Source: Pseudanabaena galeata CCNP1313 (GTDB lineage Bacteria; Cyanobacteriota; Cyanobacteriia; Pseudanabaenales; Pseudanabaenaceae). From it: a stretch of 64,000 bases of DNA. The notes under the pieces were generated by a model, which did no database searches, was not told the DNA's origin, and saw nothing but the letters and a program-made list of their open reading frames with translations. The translations under genes and the position numbers were made by a program. Each line of letters begins with the position of its first letter. Position 1 is the first letter of the stretch. The stretch covers positions 3,286,001 to 3,350,000 of the forward strand of contig NZ_CP112874.1 of the NCBI RefSeq assembly GCF_029910235.1, given 5' to 3'. Shown in pieces: positions 51,321 through 60,624 of the stretch.

Positions 51321-52709
51321 CTATCCATTAGGACGACTCATTTGCTCAAGATTGAGAACTTCTGCTAGCTTTTCTTCGGTCATCAATCCCTTGTCCAAAA
51401 CCACTTGACGTAGAGATTTACCTGTTGCTAGGGATTCCTTGGCGACATCAGCAGCATTGAGATAACCGATGTGGGTATTTAAGGCGGTCACCAGAGAAAG
51501 GCTACCTTCGGCATAGGCTACACATCGATCTTCAACCGCCACGATTCCTCTAATACATTTTGTCGCAAGAGTATCGATCGCATTACCCAAAATCTCAATA
51601 CTCTGAATCAAATCGTAGGCAATCAAAGGCATCATCACATTTAGTTCCAATTGACCCGCTTGAGCTGCAAAGGCGATCGCTGTGTCGTAACCGATGACTT
51701 GATAACAAACCATATTTGTCATTTCGGCAATCACGGGATTATATTTGCCTGGCATGATGGATGAGCCTGGTTGTACTGGTGGTAATTGAATCTCGCGCAA
51801 ACCTGTCTTAGGACCCGAATCCATCAAGCGCAAGTCATTGGCAATTTTGCAAGTATCTTGGGCAAGGTTGCGGATTGCACCCGAAACATTCACAAAGGGA
51901 GCCATACTCTGCATTGCAGCCATCAAGTTACTAGCGGGCTTCAGTTCAAATCCTGTAATCTCGCTTAGTTTTTCAGCAACGCGATCGCAATACTGCGGAT
52001 GCGTATTTAGTCCTGTACCTGACGCACTCCCGCCTAAACCCAAGGTTTTTAAATCATTAGCTGCTAGGTGAATGCGTTTAATATGATCGCTAATAATCTG
52101 AGCATAGGCTTGAAATTCATCACCAAGTCTGACGGGGACAGCATCCTGTAAATGGGTACGTCCAGATTTGACGATTCCTGCAAAGGCGATCGCTTTAATC
52201 CGTAACTGTTCACTGAGATTTGCTAAAGCAGGAAATAGGACATGATCAAGGGCTAATAATGCACCAATCCGAATCGCTGTGGGAATTACATCATTAGTAG
52301 ACTGTCCATAATTCACATGATCGTTAGGGTTTACATTTTGGTAATTACCCTTAACGTCACCCAAAATCTCTAGGGCGCGATTGGCTAATACTTCATTGAT
52401 ATTCATGTGATGCGATGTACCAGCACCCGCCTGATAGACATCCACAACAAACTGATCCCGTAACTGTCCATCTAATATTTCATCTGTCGCCGCCGCGATC
52501 GCCATGCCCATCCCCACAGGAATACAACCGAGTTCAGCATTAACTAATGCTGTAGCTTTTTTGATCAGCAAACAAGCGTCCACAAAGGTGGGCAGGGGCT
52601 TAAGTCCACTAATTTTAAAGTTATCGATCGCCCTTACAGTTTGAATACCATAGTAAACATCATCGGGCAGGGACATTTCCCCCATAGAGTCGCGTTCGGT
52701 TCTAGTCAT
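51321..52709 (-). CDS. aspA: Aspartate ammonia-lyase
   Basis: Enzyme of the fumarase/aspartase superfamily, 462 residues, converting aspartate to fumarate and ammonia. The start RTERDSMGEMSLPDDVYYGI and QAGAGTSHHMNINEVLANRA fit aspartase, as does HVNYGQSTNDVIPTAIR. The family signature is GSSIMPGKYNPV, with the catalytic Ser on the preceding loop. Fumarase class II is the main alternative; the N-terminal ERDSMGEM style favours AspA. It lies alone with a 185-bp gap on the upstream side. Confidence 0.88.
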   Translation of the reverse strand: MTRTERDSMGEMSLPDDVYYGIQTVRAIDNFKISGLKPLPTFVDACLLIKKATALVNAELGCIPVGMGMAIAAATDEILDGQLRDQFVVDVYQAGAGTSHHMNINEVLANRALEILGDVKGNYQNVNPNDHVNYGQSTNDVIPTAIRIGALLALDHVLFPALANLSEQLRIKAIAFAGIVKSGRTHLQDAVPVRLGDEFQAYAQIISDHIKRIHLAANDLKTLGLGGSASGTGLNTHPQYCDRVAEKLSEITGFELKPASNLMAAMQSMAPFVNVSGAIRNLAQDTCKIANDLRLMDSGPKTGLREIQLPPVQPGSSIMPGKYNPVIAEMTNMVCYQVIGYDTAIAFAAQAGQLELNVMMPLIAYDLIQSIEILGNAIDTLATKCIRGIVAVEDRCVAYAEGSLSLVTALNTHIGYLNAADVAKESLATGKSLRQVVLDKGLMTEEKLAEVLNLEQMSRPNG

Positions 52710-52893
52710 AGGAATCTTGTGATCGGCTGTTTTTTTAGATATGCGTTATAGCTTAATGTTAACTTGGCAAGTCGAGATTAAATTCATTTATTTGCCCTAA
52801 AGAATGGCGATCGCTATCGAACATATCAAGTTGAGAGTAATGTTATAGATTAGCGATCACGCTTATCAGGTGATCGCGCAATAGCTTCTAAAT

Positions 52894-53322
52894 TTAAATC
52901 TTTATGATCTCATCCCAAAAAGTGCGTGGATTGATAACTGAAGTATTTTGAATTGGTTTCAGTACAAGCAAGTCACTGTCTCCAGTAATCAGATAAGAAG
53001 CTTCACCATTTAGCGCTAAGTCGATAAATTTATCATCTTTCGGATCTCGACATAATTGAACTTGATTCAAAATCTCGACAAACAACCATACCGTTTTGAT
53101 GCGGATAGATAATCCATCAATATCGTCACGATCAATGTACTTAGAAAATTTTGAGCGTCCTAAAACAGATAAAACTTCGGTGAGAGTAGCAGTAGAGTAT
53201 AAAATAACGCCATTGTCTTCTCCCCAATTTAGGATTTTGGCTGAAATAGACGCTGGGGATAAAATGGCGCTGACTAAGACATTTGTATCAAGAACTAAGC
53301 GTATAGAACTATTCGTCATCAC
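52894..53322 (-). CDS. PIN-domain toxin (putative toxin-antitoxin ribonuclease)
   Basis: Protein of 142 residues (starts at 53322 or 53319). The PIN acids are in RLVLDTNVLVSAIL (first Asp), a Glu in LTEVLSVLGR, and CRDPKDDKFIDLALNGEASYLITGDSDLL (two further Asp). It is of the COG1569-type PIN subgroup. The start overlaps the end of the Phd-type antitoxin gene by 14 bp, so the two form a module. Active as an RNase if the antitoxin is lost, according to the family. Confidence 0.85.
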   Translation of the reverse strand: MMTNSSIRLVLDTNVLVSAILSPASISAKILNWGEDNGVILYSTATLTEVLSVLGRSKFSKYIDRDDIDGLSIRIKTVWLFVEILNQVQLCRDPKDDKFIDLALNGEASYLITGDSDLLVLKPIQNTSVINPRTFWDEIIKI

Positions 53323-53560
53323 TCAACAGTTCATTTAACTTTTCTTCCGTTAAGCCACGTTTTTGTGCTTTTTTTGCAATACTAGCCCTGAATTGTTGAA
53401 ATTCTTGAATATTAATACGAGTAATGCGTTTATAGTCTTCAATAGACATAATTACAGCAACATCACGATTCTGTTTGCGGATCATCACAGGTTCACGCTG
53501 GGCTTTATCAATGACTGCGCCAAAAGACTGTTTGGCTTCTGTTGCTGAAACAATTTGCAT
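53309..53560 (-). CDS. Phd/YefM-type antitoxin
   Basis: Start preferred at ATG 53560 (83 residues; the frame up to 53650 is open). The N-terminal MQIVSATEAKQSFGAVIDKA and REPVMIRKQNRDVAVIMSIE form the Phd/YefM DNA-binding fold. The C-terminal helix (ASIAKKAQKRGLTEEKLNELL) would bind the toxin. Overlap with the PIN gene by 14 bp. Confidence 0.88.
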   Translation of the reverse strand: MQIVSATEAKQSFGAVIDKAQREPVMIRKQNRDVAVIMSIEDYKRITRINIQEFQQFRASIAKKAQKRGLTEEKLNELLSDDE

Positions 53561-53713
53561 AGCTTTAGCTCTTTTTCTTACATTATAGACAAAATAGACA
53601 GTTTGTCCATAATTATGAACGCGATCGCTCTTAGTTAGGCGATTATTCAAATATCTCCATCTTGAATGCTTTTGGTATAATTACCGATAATCAAATGGCT
53701 TAGGATGTAAATC

Positions 53714-53980
53714 ATGAGTATTGCCTTAAAAATTGAGCAAGAGCAGTTTATTCAAAAGAAGCTCAATAGTGGTAAGTATAGCTCTGCTGATGAGGTGATT
53801 TTTGAGGCGTTTCGGTTGCTTGAGGAAAGAGATCAGCATTACGAGCAATGGCTGCAAGATACTCGGCAAAAGGTAGCTGAAGGTTTAGCTCAATTAGATC
53901 GGGGTGAAGGCCTGGATAGTGAGCTTGTTATAGCAAGATTGAAAGAAAGGGTTCGTAATGCTCGTGAGAATCTTCAATGA
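53714..53980 (+). CDS. ParD-type antitoxin
   Basis: Protein of 88 residues. The ribbon-helix-helix start is ALKIEQEQFIQKKLNSGKYSS, then ADEVIFEAFRLLEERD, the common ParD/CopG N-terminus, with a helical C-terminus LDSELVIARLKERVRNAREN that binds the toxin. The stop overlaps the ParE start by 4 bp. It stands divergent to the Phd module, 154 bp apart. Confidence 0.9.
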   Translation: MSIALKIEQEQFIQKKLNSGKYSSADEVIFEAFRLLEERDQHYEQWLQDTRQKVAEGLAQLDRGEGLDSELVIARLKERVRNARENLQ

Positions 53981-54285
53981 CAAGCTACATTATTTCTCCA
54001 TTAGCAAGTCGAGATTTGGATGATATCTTTGACTATTTTGCAGAGTTTAGTGTTGATGCTGGCGAGAGATTTGTTGATGACTTCAATAAGAAATGTCGTA
54101 ACTTAGTCGCTTTTCCTAGTATTGGTCGTGCCTATACTGAGATAGATACTTCTTTGCGTGGTATTCCTTTGAGTGGCTATATCATCTTCTATCGAGTGAA
54201 CGAGAACTTAATTGAGATTGTCCGAGTGGTAAGTGGGCATAGAGATTTGGCTTCTTTATTCAGAGGAAGTAGTGATATAGATTAG
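53977..54285 (+). CDS. ParE/RelE-superfamily toxin
   Basis: Protein of 102 residues. ParE motifs are ISPLASRDLDDIFDYFAEFS, AFPSIGRAYTEIDTSLRGIP and GYIIFYRVNENLIEIVRVVS, with GHRDL at the end. ParE toxins inhibit DNA gyrase; close relatives in this superfamily act on mRNA. The assignment to ParE follows its ParD partner. Convergent to the restriction gene, sharing a hairpin. Confidence 0.9.
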   Translation: MTSYIISPLASRDLDDIFDYFAEFSVDAGERFVDDFNKKCRNLVAFPSIGRAYTEIDTSLRGIPLSGYIIFYRVNENLIEIVRVVSGHRDLASLFRGSSDID

Positions 54286-54308
54286 AGATCGCCACATCAG
54301 ACAATTAA

Positions 54309-54344
54309 AAACGTAGGGGCAATTCATGAATTGCCCCTACGTTT
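54309..54344. terminator. Hairpin between parE and the restriction gene
   Basis: AAACGTAGGGGCAATTCATG and its complement pair perfectly over 18 bp (an uninterrupted palindrome). It contains the last 8 bases of the restriction-gene frame. Confidence 0.7.
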
Positions 54345-57090
54345 CAGGGTTTTTCTTAACCCGTTTTTTCTTCTCGACTTTGAGCAATGGCGCAGTTAGG
54401 GCCTCATAGAGGCTAAATAAATATTCGATGCGGTTTAGTTCGCTAACGAAGGGCTGGGGACGATAGCAAAGGTCTACGGCTTTGTCTAGGGTTTGATGTG
54501 CCTTTACCAAGTCGGGCGGCATGGTGACAGGATCATAGAGATCAGCAAGGCTGCTATCGGGATATTTTGCCCTTGTGTCTAATACTGCTTGCGCGGCAGT
54601 TTCCACTTTTTGCTTTTGTTTGTTACTAACGTTTTCAGGGAATGGATAGTTGTTGTAAACGATTGTATTGGAATAGCGAAAATCGCTCTTTAATCTTCCA
54701 CAGACATATCTCACCCAAGTCATATGCATTTCCGAAGTGAGCATACCGAAATGATAGATAGTCGCGTTAGGTAAAGCAATACAACTATCATTTACAATAA
54801 AGTCTTTTGAATAAAAGCTAAATGGAATATATTTCCTTGTTTCAGAAGAAGTTCGAGGAACTAGCAAGAAATCACTGTTAGGTTGCCTTGGTTCAGCAAA
54901 AAGAGTAGGCAAGTTTGCCATGTCACGAGTTTGAGGTTTTAGACTTTCTAGGCGATACTTTTTAACAGATTCAATTCTTTCTAGGATCTTGGGTAGCTTC
55001 TTGATTTCGCTTGGTGGTATATCTCGTAAATAGAGAACCCATCTATTTTTACCATTTAAAAACTCTTCGCCGCTCAAAATTGGACGGAAAAATTTAACCG
55101 ATTCTGGTTCTTTAGATATAAAATCTTGTTTCTCATCGTCATTAAAAAGATAAAATCCTCCATCAACAATTTTATTGCCATAAAGCATTTCAGGAATATT
55201 ACAAATCGGTTTAGTCTTTTTTAGGATGACTAAATCATTTCCTTCGACTAAATAAGAATTGATGTTTTTAACTTTTCTTTCTGTTGGCTCACCTTTAATA
55301 TCTAGATAATCAAAAATCATTTTGTTCTCAACATCCTGTAAACCAAATCCAATAATCACACAATGCACTGCCGCATTACCTTTCGCCTCATTGCTCCAAC
55401 GAAAAGTTCGATGAGCAAAATGAATTTTTATCTTGTAATTGTTATAAAGTTCTTGCCAAAGAATTCCCACCTGTTCTCCTTGGGCAATTGAATTTGTACT
55501 GACAAAAGCACAGTAAATATTAGTTTTTTGGATAAATTGAGCAGCTTTAAGATACCAAGCTGCTACATAATCCAAGACACCTGCACCTTTAACTTCTGCA
55601 AAAACACTCTGTATATCGTCTTTCTGCTCCTTGCTTTTCTCTTGTTTGCCAACAAATGGTGGATTTCCTAAAATAAAATGCAGTTTCTCTTTGGGAATAA
55701 CTGAATGCCAATCAATTCTTAACGAATTACCATGTATGATTTTGGCAGCTTTCTCTAGTGGCAGTCTGGTAAAATACTGCCCAAACTCATTACTCACCTT
55801 CAAATTCATTTGATGATCGATCAACCACATCGCCACCTCAGCCACCCGCACCGCAAACTCATCATACTCAATCCCCGCAAACTGATCCACATCGACTTGA
55901 ATAATTGAGCTAACATCAGTCACCAACTGCCCCTTCTTATTCAATTCCAGTAAAATCAATATTTCTAAATCTCGCAACTCCCGATAAGTGATAATCAAAA
56001 AATTACCGCAACCACAGGCAGGATCGAGAAATTGCAAATCTGCAATCTTTTGATGTAACTCCTCTAGCTTATTGCGACTACCCTTCGCTTTCTCAAACTC
56101 AACATACAAATCATCCAAAAAAAGCGGTCTAATCAGCTTTTGGATATTCTTTTCAGAAGTATAATGCGCCCCCAAATTGCGCCGTTCCGTCTGATTCATC
56201 ACCGCCTGAAACATCGACCCAAAAATTGCAGGAGAAATCTTACCCCAATCAAAGGCACAAGCCTCAAGCAACATTTCACGCATCTGCCGATCAAACGCCG
56301 CAGGTTGCAAAGGTTCATCAAATAACTTCCCATTCACATAGGGAAACTGCATCAAACTCTCATCTAAATTCTTTAATCGCTTCTCTTTTGGCGTATTCAA
56401 AACATGGAAAATCGAAGCAATATGCATCGCCAAATCGCTACCATCTTCCTTAGTGTGGCGATCGACATATTCCCAGAAAATCCCCTTCTCAAAAATGCTC
56501 GTATCATCAGCAAATAGACAAAATAACAGCCGTACCAGATACACCTCTAAGTCATGCCCACTATAGCCAATGTCTTTTAGGCGATCGTGTAGTTTCCCCA
56601 TCAACTCCGCCGCCGCAATATTAACAGGATCTTCATCCTTATAAACCCGTTTCTCATATCCCGCCATAAAGCCGAATAGATGCACATGGTTTACAAAATC
56701 CTTTAGCTCAAATTCTGAACTAGCATTTGTATCCAAATCGTAGAGCCTGAATTTCTGGAAATCCGACACCAAAATATATTTGGGTAACTCATGCTCCTTT
56801 AAATTGGGAAAATAATCCTTAGCTTGTTGGGTCGCCTTGTCTAAGTCCTTGCCCCTAGACTTATGCTCCACCAAAATCGTCCCCTTCCAAAGCAAATCAA
56901 TAAACCCTTGCTTGTTATCTGCCTTCTTAATCGGTAGCTCAAAACTTCCCACCCGCCGCCGCGAAATGCCAAACACATTAAAAAAGTCATTCCAAAAAGA
57001 CTGTGACTCTGACTTCTCTGAAGTCTCACTTTCCCACTCCTTAGAAAAGGCGATCGCCCTTTGCTTAATCTCATTCCAACTTAGCGGCAT
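54337..57090 (-). CDS. MmeI-like type IIL restriction-modification enzyme
   Basis: Single-chain enzyme of 917 residues. N-terminal endonuclease: Asp65 in QGFIDLLWKG and Glu75-x-Lys77 in TILVEHKSRG. A helical linker follows, then the adenine methyltransferase with motif I LDPACGCGNFLIITYR at 355-370 and motif IV ILGNPPFVG at about 474-481. The target-recognition region is between about 600 and 830. Such enzymes methylate one strand and cut at a distance from the site with no separate specificity subunit. The protein appears full length and undamaged. It sits next to two toxin-antitoxin pairs. Confidence 0.9.
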   Translation of the reverse strand: MPLSWNEIKQRAIAFSKEWESETSEKSESQSFWNDFFNVFGISRRRVGSFELPIKKADNKQGFIDLLWKGTILVEHKSRGKDLDKATQQAKDYFPNLKEHELPKYILVSDFQKFRLYDLDTNASSEFELKDFVNHVHLFGFMAGYEKRVYKDEDPVNIAAAELMGKLHDRLKDIGYSGHDLEVYLVRLLFCLFADDTSIFEKGIFWEYVDRHTKEDGSDLAMHIASIFHVLNTPKEKRLKNLDESLMQFPYVNGKLFDEPLQPAAFDRQMREMLLEACAFDWGKISPAIFGSMFQAVMNQTERRNLGAHYTSEKNIQKLIRPLFLDDLYVEFEKAKGSRNKLEELHQKIADLQFLDPACGCGNFLIITYRELRDLEILILLELNKKGQLVTDVSSIIQVDVDQFAGIEYDEFAVRVAEVAMWLIDHQMNLKVSNEFGQYFTRLPLEKAAKIIHGNSLRIDWHSVIPKEKLHFILGNPPFVGKQEKSKEQKDDIQSVFAEVKGAGVLDYVAAWYLKAAQFIQKTNIYCAFVSTNSIAQGEQVGILWQELYNNYKIKIHFAHRTFRWSNEAKGNAAVHCVIIGFGLQDVENKMIFDYLDIKGEPTERKVKNINSYLVEGNDLVILKKTKPICNIPEMLYGNKIVDGGFYLFNDDEKQDFISKEPESVKFFRPILSGEEFLNGKNRWVLYLRDIPPSEIKKLPKILERIESVKKYRLESLKPQTRDMANLPTLFAEPRQPNSDFLLVPRTSSETRKYIPFSFYSKDFIVNDSCIALPNATIYHFGMLTSEMHMTWVRYVCGRLKSDFRYSNTIVYNNYPFPENVSNKQKQKVETAAQAVLDTRAKYPDSSLADLYDPVTMPPDLVKAHQTLDKAVDLCYRPQPFVSELNRIEYLFSLYEALTAPLLKVEKKKRVKKNPET

Positions 57091-57388
57091 ATCTGGAAAC
57101 GTTACGACATAATTTTAGATAATATTTATACTAGCATTCGTTTTATAAAACTACCTATAATTAACTTGAGGAGAGAAAACAACGGTCAGAAGGCGATCGC
57201 TTACTTTCTTCAATTTTTTGCAAACAACAAAAATCTAAAAAAATCTCTGATTGCACTCAGGAAAACTCAGTATTAAACAGCCTGACTGAAAAAGCATTCT
57301 TTAGAATTATGCTTTTTTGTATTAAGAGATGACCACTATAGTATGATCCTCTCAGTCCACAGCGAACGATCCCATACAGCTATAACAT

Positions 57389-58516
57389 ATGCGTATCGCC
57401 ATATTTACCGAGACATTCCTGCCAAAAGTTGATGGCATCGTTACTCGCCTCAAATATACCGTCGAATATCTAGTTAAACTCGGTAATCAAGTATTGGTGT
57501 TTTCGCCTGACGGTGGACTTAAAGAATATTGTGGTGCAGAGATTTATGGAGTATCAGCCTTTGACTTCCCACTATATCCAGAACTAAAACTAGCCCTGCC
57601 TCGCCCTTCAATTGGTCATGCTCTAGAACAGTTCAAACCTGACATTGTGCATATCGTCAATCCTGCAATTTTGGGAATGGCAGGACTGTACTATGCCAAA
57701 TCGATGAACTATCCACTGATGGCTTCCTATCACACGCATTTACCCCAATATTTACAGCATTACGGTTTGGGGTTTCTGGAGGGATTGATGTGGGAATTAG
57801 TCAAAAACACCCACAATCAAGCAGCATTAAATCTTTGTACTTCGACAGCGATGATTGAAGAGCTGCGATCGCATGGTGTCGAACGCCTTGATCTATGGCA
57901 GCGTGGTGTGGATACAGTGCAGTTTCACCCTAAGTTTAAAAGTGCGGAAATGCGATCGCGCCTTACCCAAGGACATCCTGAAGACACTCTATTTCTGTAT
58001 GTGGGCAGACTTTCGGCAGAAAAGGAAATTCAGCAAATTTTGCCAGTACTCAACGCCATCCCCAATAGTCGCCTTGCCTTAGTGGGCAATGGTCCCTATC
58101 GCCAAGAGTTGGAGAAAATTTTTGCAGGGACAAATACCCATTTTGTGGGTTATTTGCATGGTGACGATCTTGCCTCGGCGTTTGCCTCTAGTGATGCGTT
58201 TTTATTCCCATCGCGTACAGAAACTCTCGGCTTAGTCTTGCTCGAAGCGATGGCAGCAGGTTGTCCTGTGGTTGCGGCAAATTCAGGCGGTATTCCCGAT
58301 ATTGTCACCAATGGGATCAATGGTTATTTGTTCGAGCCGAATGACAGCAATGGTTTGTCTCTGGCAGCTCAAAATCTTTTGCAAAATCGCAATGAATATA
58401 TGTGCATCGAAGCCCGTCTAGAAGCTGAAAAATGGGGTTGGGATGCAGCGACGCGACAATTACAAAACTACTATGAGCAAACGATCGCCGCTTGTAAACC
58501 CGTTTTAATTAATTAA
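57389..58516 (+). CDS. sqdX: SQDG synthase-type glycosyltransferase (GT4)
   Basis: Protein of 375 residues. RIAIFTETFLPKVDGIVTRL at the start, ASYHTHLPQYLQHYGLGFLE, LYVGRLSAEKEIQQILPVLN, VGNGPYRQELEK and FPSRTETLGLVLLEAMAAGC with the E-x7-E GT4 motif are all present. SqdX moves sulfoquinovose from UDP-sulfoquinovose to diacylglycerol, the last step of sulfolipid synthesis. The partner sqdB is not in this window. A -10-like TATAGTATGAT is at 57337 in the 298-bp gap upstream, which holds no other feature. Confidence 0.93.
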   Translation: MRIAIFTETFLPKVDGIVTRLKYTVEYLVKLGNQVLVFSPDGGLKEYCGAEIYGVSAFDFPLYPELKLALPRPSIGHALEQFKPDIVHIVNPAILGMAGLYYAKSMNYPLMASYHTHLPQYLQHYGLGFLEGLMWELVKNTHNQAALNLCTSTAMIEELRSHGVERLDLWQRGVDTVQFHPKFKSAEMRSRLTQGHPEDTLFLYVGRLSAEKEIQQILPVLNAIPNSRLALVGNGPYRQELEKIFAGTNTHFVGYLHGDDLASAFASSDAFLFPSRTETLGLVLLEAMAAGCPVVAANSGGIPDIVTNGINGYLFEPNDSNGLSLAAQNLLQNRNEYMCIEARLEAEKWGWDAATRQLQNYYEQTIAACKPVLIN

Positions 58517-58529
58517 TGGCATACTCCCT

Positions 58530-58572
58530 CAAAAATTATTAAGGCGGGCTACGCCCGCCTTAATAATTTTTG
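58530..58572 (+). terminator. Hairpin after sqdX
   Basis: CAAAAATTATTAAGGCGGGC-TAC-GCCCGCCTTAATAATTTTTG, perfect 20-bp stem, 14 bases after the stop. Confidence 0.8.
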
Positions 58573-58672
58573 GGTTTGTTTTTAAAGAAGTATTGCGATC
58601 GCGTCCTAAAGCGGTATTCCTTCGCAGTACAATGGCGATCGCCATCATTATGTCATAAGTATAAATACTCTC

Positions 58673-59611
58673 TTGATTTCCCTTGAACTCGCTACCGAAA
58701 TTTACCATCGCCCTTTGCTTTCTCTAGTTTTTGAGGCTCAGACGATCCATCGCCAGTATCACCAAACCGATGCTGTCCAGATGTGTACGCTCTCAAACAT
58801 TAAGTCAGGTCGTTGTCCTGAAGATTGCAAATATTGTCCTCAAAGCGCTCGCTATCCGACAGGAGTAGAGACTTATCCTCTATTGCCATTGGCTGAAGTG
58901 ATCAGTCAAGCAGAAGAGGCAAAACAGCATGGTGCAACGAGATTTTGTATGGGGGCGGCTTGGCGCAATGCTCCTGAAGGGGAAGAGTTTGAGCGCGTGT
59001 TACAAATGGTCGAAGCCGTCGCAGGAATGGGAATGGAAGCCTGCGTAACCATGGGAATGCTGCGCCCAGAGCAGGCTCAACAGCTAGCAAAAGCGGGGCT
59101 AACTGCCTATAACCATAATCTTGATACTTCCGAAAGCTTCTATCCTGAAATTATTACAACCCGCACCTATCGCGATCGCCTCGAAACGATCCAGCATGTT
59201 TCAGAAGCAGGCATTCAAGTTTGCTGTGGTGGCATTGTCGGCATGGGTGAGACTGACAGCGATCGCATTGATCTTTTGCATACTCTCGCTAATCTCTCAC
59301 CACAACCAGAGTCAGTACCAATTAATGCGCTATCGGCGGTAGAAGGAACTCCCTTTGGCGATCTACCAGCGATCGATCCTTTGGTTTTAGTGCGGATGGT
59401 AGCGACGGCAAGAATCCTGATGCCCAAAGCTGTGGTGAGACTTTCCGCAGGACGCGATCGGCTCAGTGTCTCCGATCAAGCTTTATGCTTCCTCGCAGGT
59501 GCAAATTCTATCTTCTCCAGTGAGAAATTGCTCACTACAGCAAATCCAGACTGGCAAGATGATGCAGCAATGTTTGCGAGACTGGGTATTATGCCAAAAG
59601 AGTTAGTATAA
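58673..59611 (+). CDS. bioB: Biotin synthase
   Basis: Radical SAM enzyme of 312 residues that inserts sulfur into dethiobiotin. It starts at TTG 58673 since no ATG in frame lies nearby (the ATG at 58650 stops after one codon). The SAM cluster motif is in CTLSNIKSGRCPEDCKYCPQ (CxxxCxxC). Cluster-2 residues lie in AACVTMGMLRPE (Cys), VCCGGIVGMGE, and the Arg in VRLSAGRDRL. Length is normal. It is a single gene between two hairpins. Confidence 0.96.
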   Translation: MISLELATEIYHRPLLSLVFEAQTIHRQYHQTDAVQMCTLSNIKSGRCPEDCKYCPQSARYPTGVETYPLLPLAEVISQAEEAKQHGATRFCMGAAWRNAPEGEEFERVLQMVEAVAGMGMEACVTMGMLRPEQAQQLAKAGLTAYNHNLDTSESFYPEIITTRTYRDRLETIQHVSEAGIQVCCGGIVGMGETDSDRIDLLHTLANLSPQPESVPINALSAVEGTPFGDLPAIDPLVLVRMVATARILMPKAVVRLSAGRDRLSVSDQALCFLAGANSIFSSEKLLTTANPDWQDDAAMFARLGIMPKELV

Positions 59612-59634
59612 TCCTTGAAAGATTGAAATTTTCA

Positions 59635-59709
59635 TTAGGACATAAAACCCAAGAATTGACTGGCGGCGCGGAGCGCCGCCAGTCAATTCTTGGGTTTTGA
59701 TTAGCTATA
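59635..59709. repeat. TATAGC-type palindromic element, copy 3 (right half shortened)
   Basis: TTAGGACATAAAACCCAAGA into TTGACTGGCGGCGC-GGA and the complement, then TTGATTAGCTATA. The arm AAGAATTGACT differs from all other copies, yet both strands agree. Confidence 0.75.
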
Positions 59710-59739
59710 CTGACAATAACTAGCAGCAAAGGTAAAGCG

Positions 59740-60312
59740 ATGATCCAAACTTTAGCTAAGGCAGAAAATCAATATCTCATTAAACGAGCTGTAACTTGGG
59801 AGCAATTTAAAACCTTGCAATCCGCCTTTGATGAAATTGGTGGTACGCGGATGATTTATTGCGAGGGAGAACTAGAAATAATGGGCATTGGTTTACTTCA
59901 TGAAATGATGTCCAGTTTGCTTGGGATGTTGTTAGGCTATTACTTTACAATTAAACGCATTCGTTTCACAGCGACAGGAGCTTATACACAAACGATTGAA
60001 CCGAGGCTTGAGTTTCAGTCTGATTTATCCTTTGCTTTTGGTAATGATCCCGCAAAGACTGATCTATGCATCGAAGTTGTTGTTACTAGCGGAAGTGTTA
60101 AAAAGCTAAGGAAATATCAATTAAGAGGTATTCCTGAAGTTTGGTTCTGGCAAGATGGCAAAATAAGTATTTATCGCTTAGAGAATAGCGAATATGTGAA
60201 AGTTAAAACTAGTGTCTGGTTACCTGATTTAGATATTGAACATTTAGAACAATGTTTGTTAATGGATTCGCAGTTGGATGCTATGAGCGCTTTTGAAGAA
60301 AAATATGCTTAA
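59740..60312 (+). CDS. Uma2 family endonuclease
   Basis: Protein of 190 residues of the same subgroup as 15396-15989. It starts with VTWEQFKTLQSAFDEIGGTR. The nuclease core is TDLCIEVVVTSGSVKKLRKY (Asp, Glu, then Lys) and GIPEVWFWQDGKISIYRL. Sixth Uma2 gene of the window. Isolated between palindromic elements, and no partner gene is coupled to it, unlike the copy at 15396. Confidence 0.88.
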   Translation: MIQTLAKAENQYLIKRAVTWEQFKTLQSAFDEIGGTRMIYCEGELEIMGIGLLHEMMSSLLGMLLGYYFTIKRIRFTATGAYTQTIEPRLEFQSDLSFAFGNDPAKTDLCIEVVVTSGSVKKLRKYQLRGIPEVWFWQDGKISIYRLENSEYVKVKTSVWLPDLDIEHLEQCLLMDSQLDAMSAFEEKYA

Positions 60313-60315
60313 TAC

Positions 60316-60350
60316 CAAAGCACAAAATGACTACGCCATTTTGTGCTTTT
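60316..60350 (+). terminator. Hairpin after Uma2
   Basis: AAAGCACAAAATGACTACGCCATTTTGTGCTTT forms a 13-bp stem with a 7-base loop, a few bases after the stop. Confidence 0.65.
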
Positions 60351-60372
60351 AAAACCCTGACTGGATTTAGTA

Positions 60373-60491
60373 CTATAGCAATGTAAGAGATAGCTCGGAC
60401 AAAAATCAAAACCAAAAAGATGAGTGGCGGCGCTTCGCGCCGCCACTCATCTTTTTGGTTTTATGTCCTAAGCAAAACTTACATTGCTATA
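60373..60491. repeat. TATAGC-ended palindromic element, copy 4
   Basis: Perfect 14-bp ends TATAGCAATGTAAG / CTTACATTGCTATA. Inside, GGACAAAAATCAAAACC left and GGTTTTATGTCC right of AAAAGATGAGTGGCGGCGC-TTC and its complement. Same plan as 23273-23386 with a different arm. Confidence 0.8.
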
Positions 60492-60495
60492 AATC

Positions 60496-60575
60496 TAGGG
60501 ATTTGGGCTTGGAGACCAAGCCCCTACAGGTGCGAAATGTTGTAGGGATGTGGTCTCCAAATCCTCTTTCAAGAC
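60496..60575. repeat. GCTTGGAGACCAAGC block, second location
   Basis: TTGGGCTTGGAGACCAAGCC and then TGTAGGGATGTGGTCTCCAA are the same blocks as at 51131-51300 next to glmU. Confidence 0.75.
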
Positions 60576-60579
60576 AAAT

Positions 60580-60624
60580 TTGCATAATAAAAAAGCTCCC
60601 AAAGGGAGCTTTTTTATTATGCAA
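60580..60624. terminator. Terminator of ppk
   Basis: TTGCATAATAAAAAAGCTCC-CAAA-GGGAGCTTTTTTATTATGCAA; the stem reaches into the last codons of ppk. Confidence 0.85.

Noticed and set aside
51940-51970. GTTCAAATCC resembling a tRNA T-loop
   Set aside because: It lies inside aspA and no acceptor or anticodon stem can be formed around it.
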